A stretch of DNA of 64,000 nt from Pseudisothecium myosuroides (taxonomy: Eukaryota; Streptophyta; Bryopsida; Hypnales; Lembophyllaceae). A program made the translations under genes and the position numbers. The stretch lies in NCBI GenBank assembly GCA_951799445.1, contig OX637293.1, positions 6,014,001 to 6,078,000 of the forward strand. The letters are read 5' to 3'. Position 1 is the first letter of the stretch, and each line of letters begins with the position of its first letter. Positions 1 through 12,700 of the stretch are shown here, in pieces. The notes under the pieces were generated by a model. The model was not told where the DNA came from. It ran no database searches and worked only from the letters and a program-made list of their open reading frames with translations.

Positions 1-823
1 AATAGAGGAGTGAAGAGCGACTCCACCACAATGAACTTGACTACAAGCAGGGTGGAGAAGCTACAGCCCACTAAGAATTTGTGCAAAAGAGTGAAAAAAG
101 CTCGATCTCACGGACATGGCAAATGCGCACAACATTTCGGGTGGCAGATGCAAAAGCTTGTCGTTAGGAAGTGAAGCCGGAATCATGAAGAATATGATGA
201 ATCGAAAAACACATAAAATACATACTCACCCTTTCACATTCCCGAATATTGCCACTGGTGCGCCTGAGGGAGCTTCGGAGCCTCGGAGCGCCCTCGCTTG
301 GACTTCGGTTCAGCTTTGAATCAGGACTATGCTCGTGCGCGTGACCATGTGAATGACCATGGGAGCATTGATGGCCACCCGATGATCGCCGTCTAATTTC
401 CTTTGCAGGGCTGGGGCTTTTCTACAGAGCTCCCCCGGACATAAGAATTAGCAGTTATAACAACATGGTGGATCATCTGTCTGATAAACTGTCACCTCGG
501 GGTACTCACATACTGTAGGCTCACATTGAGAATGCCGACAAGCACTTGAGGCCAGCATTCGGAGACTCAGAAAAATGAATAGAAATCACATTAATGAACA
601 GCAGATCTACCTCTTCATCAGCTAATTTGGAAGCGGCAGCTTTGGCAGCAGCTTGCCCGCTCTCAAATTGCGTGGCAAGGTCGCGAACTGACAGTCGCTT
701 CTGTAGCTTTTCCAGTTCCACCGCTTCCTTGGCAACGACGACTTTGGACGGAGAATCGATGTCGCCATCTTGATCATGGAAACCGGTCCCATTCAACGTC
801 ACGTCAGCTGTAACACCTTTCAT
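1..823 (-). CDS. SCAB: SCAB-like actin-binding protein, N-terminal exons (partial)
   Basis: This is the 5' part of a gene that continues beyond position 1. Exon 1 is 823-611, starting at ATG 823 and ending in phase 0 before a GT donor at 610. It encodes 71 residues containing SKVVVAKEAVELEKLQKRLS then VRDLATQFESG, which matches the conserved N-terminal stretch of plant SCAB (stomatal closure-related actin-binding) proteins as I recall them. Exon 2 is probably 313-230 (28 codons, ending before GTGAGT). Exon 3 probably starts at 35 and gives FIVVESLFTPL, which aligns with the ISMVEALAVQL-type helix of SCAB. SCAB proteins bind, bundle and stabilise actin filaments in the cytoplasm through an N-terminal actin-binding region followed by coiled coils. 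Exon 1 is well supported. Exons 2 and 3 fit by phase but are more divergent, so the reading there is an inference. Confidence 0.72.
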
Positions 824-2272
824 CGCACTAGATCCGAAGCTGCCTAATATTTATTTCTTGTCAGCTATCTGCCTTCATCATAAGCGTTCTCCTCGGCGAA
901 GTAAAAAAGCCGATTTCGCACCAAACACAGCGGCAGTTCTATGAGCTCACATGCCCTGCCAAACAGGGAAGAAAAGATTACAAACCATTGATAAAGTGGA
1001 ATTGCAACTACAAGTCTAGAAGAACTGAAGTTTCATATCTTTAGAAGGATGTGGCGCTGCGTCTTTAGTCTTTTAAACCATTATGCTCACTTGAAGTGCT
1101 ACATGAAGCACTCCTAAAATGCAGATGAGAAATGAGCGATCGCTAATGCAGACAACTCAATGAGAGACAACGAGCATGATCCTGAAATGCTGAACAGAAC
1201 AGGGGAAATTACTACAGAACAGCTCATTGCTCACGGTTAGACAGCGATTACATCCGTCGTTCTTTCAAGCGACAATACGGCGAGCGTCAAGTACTCGCTG
1301 AGAGAAATTTAATCCTTTCGACTAAAAGCAATGTTCTAGCTACACAATGGCGACGACCGTAGACTAATTTAATCAGACGTCTATTTCAACCACCTCCTAA
1401 AACCCCTAGTACAGCAGAGTTCCGTCTCTCCCACCAGCTTTTCCGACTAATCATGTTCCTCCTCTCCTCTAAACACTCTCGCCACAATCAAACAAGAAAT
1501 TGCGTAGCTTCACCGAACTTTAATTGTCACATCACTAAGAAATACAGCCTGTACACCATAGCCGGACAACCTGCTCTACCTGTTCCCGTACACTACCCGG
1601 CACCGAGGCCATGCCGCCCTCAGTCTAGCTGCGCAGGCATAATTCTCCAAGCTCACACGGAGCTATTCCCACTTGTCACAGACGGACACCGTTTGATCAC
1701 AAACATACAACCACGCACGAGTTTCTCACTTCATGCGAAATTTTGGACCATAAAGAAGACAGCGAGAACTAGGCTACCTGCATCGCAACTCTGACTCCGT
1801 CTCATCCCCGCCTCCGCCAAAAGAACTAAAACATCGCAACAATTACGAACTAACAACTCCCCGACTCCTATCAGACCTGATTATTCTCACTTGAGCGTGT
1901 TTCGAAGCACTCCTTTCGTCTCACCAATACGGCGCACCGCCGGTCGGAACGAACAAACGACCAACTCCCCGATTTCCGCCGCGTCTAGTATTGCGAGAAG
2001 CAGGGCAAGGCGAGCGCAAACACAACAGCTAAGCAGAAAAGACCACTGACAAGGTATTATTAGCATGTGGAATCTGACGGAGATGCAGGGCGGGCCTGTG
2101 CTGCCGCAGCTCAGCTCTGGCCGGAGGAGGAGATGATGTTCCCTTCAAGCTCCCGTCTGATCACGCAATGGCAAGCCAAAGCTCCGTCGCTGCGACAGTC
2201 CCTGGCCTGGCTCCCTGCTGCGACAGTCCGCCCAGAGTCCCAGACCTGAGTGGCTCGAGAGTGACGCCGTGC
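824..2272 (-). promoter_or_regulatory. Upstream region of the SCAB-like gene
   Basis: This non-coding stretch lies upstream of the ATG at 823 and is clearly more GC-rich than the DNA beyond 2.45 kb, as expected for a promoter plus 5' UTR, perhaps with a leader intron. Short frames here (for example 1453-1794 and 2067-2249 on the plus strand) resemble no protein I know and have no splice context, so I do not call them genes. No convincing TATA box was picked out. Confidence 0.35.
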
Positions 2273-2412
2273 GGATGAATGATGCTCATCCGTACTCGGT
2301 GGCGATGAGGGCGGGAGTAAACTGCCTGCGCCATGCAGTGAGATGGATTCCTGGATGAAAGACGTTCATCCTGTGGCCGAGACAGAGACGCACGGATAGA
2401 TGATATTCATCT
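2273..2412. repeat. Three spaced 19-bp palindromic motifs
   Basis: Three imperfect palindromes of 19 bp occur at 2273-2291 (GGATGAATGATGCTCATCC), 2353-2371 (GGATGAAAGACGTTCATCC) and 2394-2412 (GGATAGATGATATTCATCT). Arms are GGATGA and TCATCC, with a decayed third copy. They sit about 1.5 kb upstream of the SCAB-like ATG at the edge of the GC-rich region. They could be repeated dimer-type binding sites or remains of a short hairpin repeat; nothing in the sequence decides between these. Confidence 0.5.
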
Positions 2413-5400
2413 TCTAGCCGAACTCGTTCGTTCGGTATCAGGTACTAACTGCCATTACGGCTAAATTGATGGATTAGCTTAGTGGGCCTTTCAAGGCTCC
2501 ATTTGGCGATTATATATGTGATTAAGTTTGGTGCACCCCAGACCTCTATAATATCCCCTTGTTTCAAATCACAATTACGGTACATGTACAGCACATCCTG
2601 GAATGAATTGCAATGGTTTTACACATAAGGTATTATCTTTTTAGAACTGAGCAAATTTGTTGGACAATTGACAAGCAGTATTGTGTGGCTCATTCCTCTC
2701 ATATTTTGATCAAGAGACAAATTGCAACAAAAGTTGGGGGAAGTCCAAAACCAGCATTCAAATATAATATGCAAAAGTCATAAGAAGTACAGTTTAAATT
2801 AAATTAGTGCATTTTCTAAACCCATGCCCTTATTTCAATATCCCTTCCATTTTGAACATTGTGTAAAACAAGCATTCATTCTTTTCAAAGACTTGTTTTC
2901 TATGGCCTGTTTTTCGAAGACGTTCAATTTTCCGTAATCCTATCTAAAAATGTGAAACATCAAATTGTTGCAATATGCATTGCGAAATTTGCTTTACATG
3001 AAAAGTCAACATAAGATGGATACTATAGAACTTTTCTAAAGCCTCAAGACGGGGCTCAAGTCCCCATGTTCAAGAATCTCAATGAACTTTTCTAATGTAT
3101 ACGCCTTGGATTGGGTCTCATGCAAGATCCAACAATCAATACTCCATTACTTTAGAAAGGGCATTGCCTTGGAGAAGTTCACTTTAGAAAAGTTCTACTA
3201 TACACCAACAATCACACCCTCCCTAAAATCACCATCGTCACTCTGTCTATAGATCTAAAATCAGTTATGTACCTATGTGGAAGAAACGATTTTAGAACAT
3301 CTAATACCAAATAAAACTTTGACCCTTCCTAACTTTTGCATATAGTATCCAAATGACGCATTCTTTGGTGTGTTGGAACCTCCTTTCGGTTGCCAGCAAA
3401 AAAAAATGAAAATTTGACTAGTCTAATAATAGTATATAGTCACAGTAGCTAAAGTCACAGTTTTGGGGGTACCCACCTTATTATGGACTCAGACAGTGAA
3501 GAATGTCTACAAACATAATGCAAACTACTGTACAGTACAGCAGCAACTGGCCCCATGTGTACAGCGCTACAGTACAGAATGAGAAGAAATGCACAAATGA
3601 GATGTTGATGTTTGTAAATGTACCAGAAGCAATTATTCAGTAAGGACTGTGAGCTTTGAAAGGACCGACCTCACTTTCCTGATGGAGGTCTACGAATTTG
3701 GGAATTGGGACCACTAAGCTTAAGCTAATTCATCACCCACTTTGATACAGTAAACTTAGGTCTGGAACTGAGATTTTGGGATTCACTTTTAAGAAACTCT
3801 AATGAGCTACAGTAGCTGCAGAGTTGGTACTGTGGCAGGAAAACTATAACTTCCATTTAATTGAAGGAGGACCTAGCTTTAAATAACTTGGGAAAATAAC
3901 ACTCTTTTTGCAGGCCAACTAACTTATAACAATAATAATGAAGTTCAACCCGGTCAGCTACTTCCTGGATTTCTTAAGTTAATATTTTTTGGTTTTTGGT
4001 TTTTGGTTTCAGAATGGACCCTGACACTTTCGGCTTGGAGGAGTGCACTGATTGTGTCTTCTGGAACTGAACCTCGTTGCCTAGATCAGAGTTGTGTGTA
4101 AGTCGAGCTAGCTAGCGTTCCATATCAGATCTGGGTTTGGTACGTGTGACGGTTACTGATAACTTCACAGATAGCTTGCACAAACACTCCACCTTCTCTA
4201 ATTGACGGAGCGCAGTCAGCTTAATAGTTGCATTAAGTTGAATTAAATTAAGCTTATCTTTGGCAAATGGGTTTCCAAGTGAGTGTGCTCTGACATTTGG
4301 GCTACAACTGGACAGTCATGTGGAAGGAATTCAATTGGGGTTGTGCACATGCAGTGGGAAATCATGGGGATACATATGGAAATGTCAATTACAAAGTGAG
4401 CGGTGATAGAAAGTTGAGTGAAACATTCTTGAGAGCCTCCTGGGTGTTTGGAGCATCGCCACCCATTCACTGGGAAGCTCCCCAGCTTTGGGCTTGGGTG
4501 TGGCCGGTGAAGAAAAAGTGGTTCACCGCGGACCTACGGGGGTGGGGACGACAAAAAGAGCCCGGTCAAGGTACAAATGACTCTCCAAACCATAAACCTT
4601 GTCCACGCCATACAAGTTGACCTAGGCTAAATCTTGTTCGTTTGTTGGTTTGTGGGTCATTTCTTAATTTTTTTTTAATCAACTAGCATTTGGGTTGGCT
4701 CTTGATTATGACAAGTCATTGATGCATGAGCTTGTCTTGTTTTGGTGTGCTCGCTTACTCGTGAATGAATGGGAGACGGAAGCAACCCGGGAGCTATCGA
4801 GCACGGGCCAACTCATTCCCCGTCCCATGTTGGCCTTGAATGGATGTGGATGCTCTTACACTATATAAATATGTACAGTTATTGTAGAAGCTTGTAGTAA
4901 TGTAGGAACCTTATGTGGTGCATGGTTTGGTGCAATGGTTTATGGCTTAGGTTTTGAGAATTGCATGCACTTCCATATGGATAAAGAGTGAGTGATGAGG
5001 TAACTTCTGTCATGAAAGCAATCTAATTATTAAGGCAATCTAATTTCACTATTTTGTATAGGTAGTACAACGATATATGTCATTCGCGTTCACGTCCCCC
5101 CTTTTTTTAACTATGTTTATTCCCATGGCACACACCTCAATCCAACAACGATATTTGAAACCCTAAACAACTTGACAACAACATGGGAGCTGCTAGCATG
5201 GTGGTGGTGGAATGAGCTCTTTTGTGCCTTTTGAGATTTAATCGTTGCCATAATACATGTTGACCAAGAAGACCAAGGAATGTTGAGGCACTTGGAGGGC
5301 ACAACAAAAGACCAATTTTTGTCATGCAAAAGCCAAGAAGTAATGCATTCAGGAAGGTAATATAAAAAGTGTTGTTAGCATTGGAGCAAGTTTCTATTGC

Positions 5401-7100
5401 TATTTTGGGACCTACGCAAAACTTGTTGTTGTGCCTCTATATAGCTAGATTGAAGATGATCTTGGAGATCCAATGCAACTAATAAGAATTTGAATTCATG
5501 AAGGTAAAGGTGTGCTCAGGCCAATGCTTATCAACACTCTTATTTCTAGGAAGTTGTGGATTAGGTATCATATCTTCATATTGCTATTCTTTCCAAACTA
5601 AGGTAGCTTGTCCATATTTTATTCATGCTCTAAGAATTGCCTATAGATTATACCATGAACTATTATTGTAGGAATGAAAAATTGTTCAATGATGAATTGG
5701 TGCCAATTTGGGATTATTGTTTGCATAGTTTTATGAGCTAGTGTTCAGGGGTTGAGTTTGATTAGGAGGTAGACAAATTTTCAATGCAAATAAATAATGT
5801 GGAATTATGAGTGCTGGGACTTTTGTACCATCCTAAGCAATTTCGTGCACCATGTGCACCAGTTTAAGGTTTGCATGCCTTCATTTTTTAATTCCATTTG
5901 CACCAATGATGGACAATTTTTTGACATTTAATGGCAATACCAATGGCCTTGAATAGCCTTGACCCTGCTGTTGCAAGCTTTAGAAAATCATATTTTATTT
6001 TATTTAAGTATAAAAATTACGAATCAAATTGTGATAGATGTGTCACCCTCTCTTCTTATCATGAAAATTTGCTAGAAAATGCTTCAATCTACATAGAAGA
6101 GATCCTAGGCCAATATGCTCTTATATGGGAGGTTTCTGCACTTCCTACCTTACATAGGATAGTGAGATTAGGTTGCTCTAACAATTAGGTTGAAAAGTTA
6201 CCTCATAAATCACTGCTTGTACACGTTGAGGTACATGCGATTCTTTGGGTTTATTCTTGATATCAATGTTTGCTAATTTTATTATTAAAAATATTTATTG
6301 CATTAATTATTGATGAAAATTATTGCATTCTTGTACAATAATAATAAATATTGATGTAATATAAAATGTCAAAAAATTAGTGAGGGGCAACCTATTTTCA
6401 CTATTTAGTGTACTTGATCATCCGGTATGGCGGTTGACATGGCTATGAATAACAACTAGGTAATAGGGTAAAATCTCCAAATCTCCAACCATTGTCACAA
6501 AAAATCACGATAATATCCCATAACCGCAAAGAAAGCATTTGGTATTTGGAAAGCAATTCAGTGTTGGACACCGGTATTGCAGATTTTGATGCTGAAGCCT
6601 TTCCTGATGTTTCTCATTGTTTTGTTGTAAATCAGCATGAGTGACTTCTAACTCATCAATGTTTGAAGGTCAGCGTGAATCATTGGCAGGCCTGTGACTT
6701 GCGCTCAATTTTGGAGCAGTGCTGAATGTGCAACAACTTCAGTTGAGCCTACTCAAATCAGGGGGGAAAAGATCCCGAAACCCACCCAAAAATGAAAATC
6801 GAAACGCGATGGAAACAAAAATTTGCACACTTGCACACACACATTCAAAAGAATGTGGGCATGTATACGTCAACACACATTCTTTAGAGTCTATGTTGTA
6901 CAAATGTTAAAGAACTAACACAAAAATCTTCAAAAGAAATTCAATGGATGTAAAAATGCATTTTTGTGTGCTTGAGATGTGTTTGCGTTCATCTATGGTT
7001 CAAAATTTGAACGACTCGTCCTTTTAGGGGTTAACCCCTCATTGCCTAAGGGGATCAAAAGTGTCTTCACATAGTTTCAAGTCCAATTCAAAGTGTTGTA
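2413..7100. other. Gene-poor AT-rich intergenic DNA
   Basis: No gene can be supported here. A 107-codon plus-strand frame at 4297-4620 and an 85-codon frame at 5931-6188 match no family I recognise and lack splice context. At 3240-3470 lies one copy of a dispersed repeat whose other copy is at 8965-9134 plus about 10320-10370. The segment 7019-7034 reads CCTTTTAGGGGTTAA and runs straight into CCCCTCATTG, which looks like the right end of a TTAA-flanked element (see the 9135 entry) abutting another left-like end. Confidence 0.4.
3240..3470. repeat. Dispersed repeat, copy 1
   Basis: The segment around 3268-3400 (ACCTATGTGGAAGA... GTGTTGGAACCTCCTTTC) and the segment 3413-3460 (AAAATTTGACTAGTCTAATA) recur at 8990-9120 and 10325-10365. 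In the second locus the two blocks are separated by about 1.2 kb that includes the TTAA-flanked element at 9135-10054. This copy is therefore an approximate pre-insertion reference. No coding potential is seen. Confidence 0.55.
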
Positions 7101-7560
7101 ACTTTTGCATCCAATGTCCGAATTCAATATAACTTGTAGAAAAATTTGCATTCTCTCTTCTAGTTTATGTGGTAAAATTTTCAAATCAATCCAAGATTTC
7201 TTGGAAGCCAATCAAAGTTCACAGGTTCAATTTGAGTTCACCAAACTGCAATTGAAGGCTACAACTTCAAGGGCTTGTATCTCCTTCATTTAGTGTTTGT
7301 TTTCAATCAATTTTGTTGGATTATGTTCCCCTTGAAGTCTAGTTATTGTGGTAAGATTTTCATGTCAATCCAAGTTGTTTTGAATGTTTGGGAGCAATTC
7401 GAAGTTCAAAATCCCGACATTTTTGGATTACACTAAACTTTGCAGGCTTGTTTCTTCTTCATGCAATGTCCGTTTTCAATATTTCTTTTGGAAAAGTTGA
7501 GCATGCTAGTCTAGTTTATGTGGTTAAAATTTCATATCAATCCAAGAAGTTATGAGTGAT
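7100..7560. repeat. Tandem repeat, three units of about 175 bp
   Basis: Three diverged copies in tandem share blocks such as TTATGTGGTAAAATTTTCA followed by TCAATCCAAG. The TCAATCCAAG core lies at 7186, 7365 and 7537, giving periods of 179 and 172 bp. The unit size is near a nucleosome repeat, as in many satellites, but only three degenerate units are present. There is no open frame across the units. Confidence 0.6.
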
Positions 7561-7859
7561 TGAGAAGCATTTTTAGTAGAAGGAGGTTCAATCCTTGGAT
7601 GTGTTTTTTTGCAACTTTTTTTACATTTGAAAGTCATTTTGTAGACACAATGAATTAATTTAATGATATTTTTTTCTTTTTCAACACTAAAACATTATAG
7701 TCTTACAATATGCTTGACCAAATGACTCCATATTTGATTCATGTCATCTACAACATGCATTAGGAAAAAAATGAGCCTTTGAAGGGGCTACTTCCCTTTG
7801 AAGAGTTCCCCTCAATGGAAAAATATCAATGATGAATAGTGTCCACAATGAAAAAAACT

Positions 7860-8227
<368 letters not shown>

Positions 8228-8735
8228 CTTTTCTTTTTCAGACAGCATTCCCTGTTGTTCCCTGCTATTCGAAACTCACATATCCTTTGAGGGCTCATTT
8301 TTTTACTAATGTATACTACAAGATTGTACGGTTGATATCTCTATAACTTAGTGACATTTAGATCTATTATATTTCAAAAGCAATGATGTTTTTGAACTCA
8401 AATAGGCCTTAGGCAATGAAAGATTAAAGTAAGAGCCCCACTTTGTGTTATGTGACTACTTGTGCCATTTTGTAGTCATTGTGTACCAGTAGAGTACATT
8501 TATAAATCTGGAATGTACATTTTTGATTAATGGTGGCATAAATGAGGTTTCTTACCTTAGTTACTAATAACTTATCCATGATTTTTTACAGGGATACAGC
8601 CTGTGGAGGACCACTCTGTGACACTCCCTCACCAACCCGTACAAGAATATCAATGTCCTCCTCATGGATGTTTTGCTCTAAAAAAACACCTTGTTGTTAT
8701 CTTAGAATTAAAAAAAAAGAACACTTGTGCACCAC

Positions 8736-8940
8736 GTCTTGTGTACAAATACCAGTACCCATGTGTCACATTTCAAGTGAAAGGAATTGATTTCATTTCA
8801 GTAGCCAGCTCTCATAACCTTAAAAAAGTTACAAAAAAATAGAATCATCCTTGCGTCTTGTGTACAAATACCAGTACCCATGCATCACTACATTTCAAGT
8901 GAAAGCAATTGATTTCATTCCAGTAGCCGGCCCAAATGCA
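8736..8940. repeat. Tandem duplication with a 119-bp period
   Basis: The block GTCTTGTGTACAAATACCAG begins at 8736 and again at 8855. Each is followed by a near-identical stretch ending in GATTTCATT(T/C)CAGTAGCC. This is a simple two-copy duplication in non-coding DNA. The short plus-strand frames overlapping it are a by-product. Confidence 0.6.
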
Positions 8941-9134
8941 GCACTGACCTAAACCTCGCATCATTACTTTGTGTACATCTCCAAAATCAATATGTATCTA
9001 TGTGGAAGATATTACAATTTTAGAACATCTACCAAAAGAACTTTGATCCGTCATATCTTTGGCAAATGGTATCCAAATATTGCATTCTTCAGTGCGTTGG
9101 AACTTCCTTTCACTTGTCAACAAGCACAACATCG

Positions 9135-10054
9135 TTAACCCCTAAAGGACCAGCCTGCTATTTTTAGCAACATAGCGATTTTGGATAGGTACGTGTGACT
9201 AGAGATTTTCATATTTTAAGCTGAAATTTTAATAGAAGGTGGGGACAAGGAATATCTTTCATGTGCACTAAATTTCATGACATTTCGAAATGGGAGTCAA
9301 AAGTTATGGTCTAATATGTTACTTTTTTCACCGGGCGGGCAGTTCGGGCAGATCTGAAAAAATCACTTTTTTCAAAAATAAAAATTTGAAATTGTTTTTT
9401 TAAATGTATATATATGTGGAAAGCTTTAAATCATTCCATTTCGATCAATGAGTCAAAAATTATGAGGAATTTTAGTTTGTGGGCAGTTATGGATTTTCTA
9501 CTCTAAAATAAACTTTGAAGTTGTTTATTTCACTCAATTTTCAATATTTTTTGAAAAAAATAAAATTACAGGATAGAGATTTTTTATTACAACATTACAA
9601 CCATTGGGATTGAAAATTTTCAATTCCATAATTAAATTCTTAACAATTTAGTGTTTTGAATCATTCTCTATTTTTTTCCTAAGTATATGTTGTACAATTC
9701 TAAATGATTTGAAATTTTTTAAGCATGTAGCCAACTTGTTTAGAAATAAGAATTCAAAGAAGCACCACCATTTTGGACATTTTTTCATACAAATGTGACC
9801 TTGTGAAGTGTAGCTGCCCTGTTTTTTGTAGGGACAAAAAAGGATCTTTGCCAATTCAAATGCTAATATCTTCCAATTCGCACAGTGGAAAATTCTGAAA
9901 TTTTTTCCACGTCTTCTAAAACTAGAATACTATAAGATCCTATGGTTATATGTGTCTAAAAAAGTTTTTTTCTCTAAAATTTGGTACTTGTACTAGAAAT
10001 GGCAGTTTTGGAGCGTTTTTGGTGAAAACATAGTCAAAGAACTTTAGGGGTTAA
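9135..10054. mobile_element. Non-autonomous TTAA-flanked element, copy A (920 bp)
   Basis: The left end is TTAA then CCCCTAAAGGACC at 9135-9150. The right end is CTTTAGGGG then TTAA at 10042-10054, so the ends are inverted and the TTAA is duplicated. TTAA target duplication plus CCC/GGG ends is the signature of piggyBac-superfamily insertion; that class assignment is inference. The interior shares blocks with copies at 32766, 41828, 49175 and 61700-62681. It contains no transposase-length frame. It lies inside a locus whose flanks resemble the uninterrupted dispersed repeat at 3240-3470. Confidence 0.7.
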
Positions 10055-10370
10055 TTGAACTCATTTGTTCCCTCTCCAAGTAGGGATAATTCCCTTCCGG
10101 ATGCCTGGGAGGAAACTTAAATTATATTCCCAAGTTTGTGATTGGCGTTGACGATGCACTTTTGCTGAGGTTGTCAAATGAACAGGTTTCAAATTGCGAG
10201 GTGGTCCAATCCCAATCCTCAAAGTTTTGAAAGTCAATAGTGTGTTACGCTGGGAGGCTCCCAATTTCAAGGGAAGAAAAAGGGACCCTCCCAGCAAACA
10301 TTCACAATGTTATGAAGAAAGTATGAAAATTTGACCGGTCTAATAATAGTAACTAGGCACAGTAGCACTC

Positions 10371-11457
10371 ACTGGAAAGTGTGGAGTGATTGATAATTAA
10401 TGAGCATCCCCAGGCAGGTGGGGTGGCAGTTGGCAAGGTAAAAGTTAGACCAGGCTGTACTCTACTTCACATTCTCTCAACTCCACAGTGACGGAGTCAC
10501 GCTTGGCATGTGACAATGTTCTGCTAGCTGATCAATGGAACAAACAAAACAAACAAACATAACAAACAAATTTTTTGCAGCATGAAACATCTGGAGGAGA
10601 GTTTCTATGTGTTAAGTTATATACGGACTGACCAACGGACAGACAGATATGGTTTGTATGTTGGGTACTTCAAACAACTCAAATCTTTTTTGATGTTGCT
10701 GCAACCTACTTTCATGCAGTGATTATTTGAAGACAACAGTATTACAAACCTTTGACGTCCCATATACAAAAGCACTTGCACATACCTGTAAGTTAGTAGG
10801 AACTCATCATGAAGCACTTTTTGTGACACCATTTTGCATTTTACGTGGCCTTATCCAAGTGGTTTTCTTTGCGATACTGTCCCCGGCTGCAAACCAGTCT
10901 GTTTCAACTCATTATTGTTATTGTTATTGTCACAAGTTGCAGTTCTCTCCATTTTCAGTTTTCTATCACTAAGGTAGAAGCACCCAAAACCAACAGTGTA
11001 TCCAATTGCGTCACTTTCTAGATATGGTAGTCGTTTTAGAACTTAAATCTAGGTAGACCAGAGATAGCTTATTGCTTGTTGACCAAAATGATAAGGTTAG
11101 CTATCTATATATGGTCTATCTAAATTAATATTCGAGAATGATTGCCTTGTCTAAAAAGTAACACAATTGGGCACATTGTTGATTTTGGGGTGCTTCTTCT
11201 TTATGACTGCAGTGACTCACAAGATCGAGTTAGTGTTTGAAAGTTTTTTGGTAAAATAATAAGCAATGCCGGCACATGGAGTGAATAATTCAACAAGCAT
11301 AAAATCACTTTAGAGAGTAGAAGTTTTATTGATTATTCACATGGGAATTGAAAACAAAATATACATATATTGTATATGGAAGTAATCAAATTTTGAAATC
11401 AAGCCCTTCACTAACTTAGTTTTGGACTTATGAGTCTATATATACTAAAAAAATAGT
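10371..11457. other. Intergenic DNA, nothing recognised
   Basis: There is no supportable gene. The 10540-10570 region is rich in AACAAA repeats. Short frames at 10617-10832 (minus) and 10727-10972 (plus) match no family I recognise. Confidence 0.4.
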
Positions 11458-12170
11458 CTACTTTTCCTTTGCATAAATAACTGCCCACATTCTTCGTGGC
11501 ATGCTCTTATAGAGCTTCTCACACTCTATGGAAATGATAGAATGGAAAGTTTGAAATGCATATTCCCATAATTCTATAAGAACCTTTAAAGGTGTTGCAT
11601 AACAAATTAACAATTAAGCTTTTGGTTTAATATAGAGCTTAGGTCGGTGATTGAGCAGGCCACTTTAAAATCATTCAAAGGTTGTTTAGATAAAGACTCT
11701 TTTTGTTGTATATTTAGGATCAATGTCATGTTGAAAATGACTCTAGATGCATTTACGGCATACTTTGAAAAAGTGTTATAGAAATTGGCCTCTAATATTT
11801 CACAATAGAAATATATAATGATTCATTCTACCTTCTATCTTCGAGATCAAACCAAGTCTAATTGCACTCACGCCCCTCCAAACCATTATTGAAACTCATA
11901 TGTGTTTTATTGTTTTCCTCACTGTTTGATCTATATGGCCTTCTCCGTCTTGAGCCCAACACCAATAATGACCATCTGAGCAAAAATGATTGACCAAAGT
12001 CTCATATGAAAAAATCACTTGCTTTTAACCACCATGGTTTAATTCTTGTGAGATTTGGCAAAATTTAAATGAACTTGAATATTCTTTTGTGAAAAAAGAG
12101 ACTTTTTTTCTTTACACAAGCCTCTAGACTTGCCAAATTTAATGCTTGTCGCACTATCTAAACACTAATT
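11458..12170 (-). pseudogene. Decayed Tc1/mariner transposase, family 1
   Basis: Read on the minus strand, scattered across frames, are hallmarks of a Tc1-type DDE transposase in the correct order. Near 12110-12160 is a CVKKKKSLFSQK stretch followed by LNFAKSH. At about 12010 is FSYETLVNHFCSDGHYW, where the family has FSDET, so the first catalytic Asp is replaced by Tyr. At about 11810 is KIEGRMNHYIYCEILE, at about 11650 WPAQSPT (the WPAQSPDLNPIE box), and at 11464-11500 KSMPRRMWAVIYAK followed by a stop. Frameshifts and stops between these blocks make it a dead copy. The N-terminal helix-turn-helix is not seen; a MITE lies just beyond at 12473. Confidence 0.75.
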
Positions 12171-12472
12171 GATGTCATTGGCAAATTCTTAAGTAACTAA
12201 TTTTAATGCCTCTGTGGCAATACTAAATCCTCCAATTTTCACTGCTCTCACACATGCCCCCTTCAAGTGGTTAGAAATCACTTTTGATCTTCCTCCTACA
12301 AATAGTTTATCATCAGGGTGATGTTTCTTTTGGATTCCCTCAACACTAGATTCACTAATAGGAAACTACTTATCTACTTTTTGTGCATTCCATTATTTTC
12401 ATAGCAATGATACTACACTATTCTACTTTTCATAAGACAATGGCCTTATCATAGTATAGAACAACCAAAAAT

Positions 12473-12700
12473 GCATTAGGGGGGGATTTGAGGGCAAGGG
12501 AGGGCCTGTTCCCCTTGCCTATTTTCCTATTTTGAACCAGCAATAACTATGTTAAAAAAATGAAATTATATTTATTTTTTTCAAAAAATATGACATGGCA
12601 CTCTCTCGACCACGTCAGATTGCTGATGTGGCAAGTTCCCACAGTCCAGGAAAACAAGATAACTCGCGGCCCTCCCTTGCCCTCAACTCTCTTCTAATGC
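12473..12700. mobile_element. CATTAG-family MITE, copy 1 (228 bp)
   Basis: The ends are GCATTAGG and CTTCTAATGC, followed inward by ATTTGAGGGCAAGGGAGGGC and its imperfect complement. The centre is AT-rich, and a TGGCACTCTCTCGACCACGTCA block is shared with the copy at 29657. It has no coding capacity. It belongs to the family listed at 29657, 36477, 40800 and 63352. Confidence 0.7.

Noticed and set aside
116..319. Plus-strand 67-codon frame
   Set aside because: It overlaps the probable second exon of the minus-strand SCAB-like gene and has no recognisable content.
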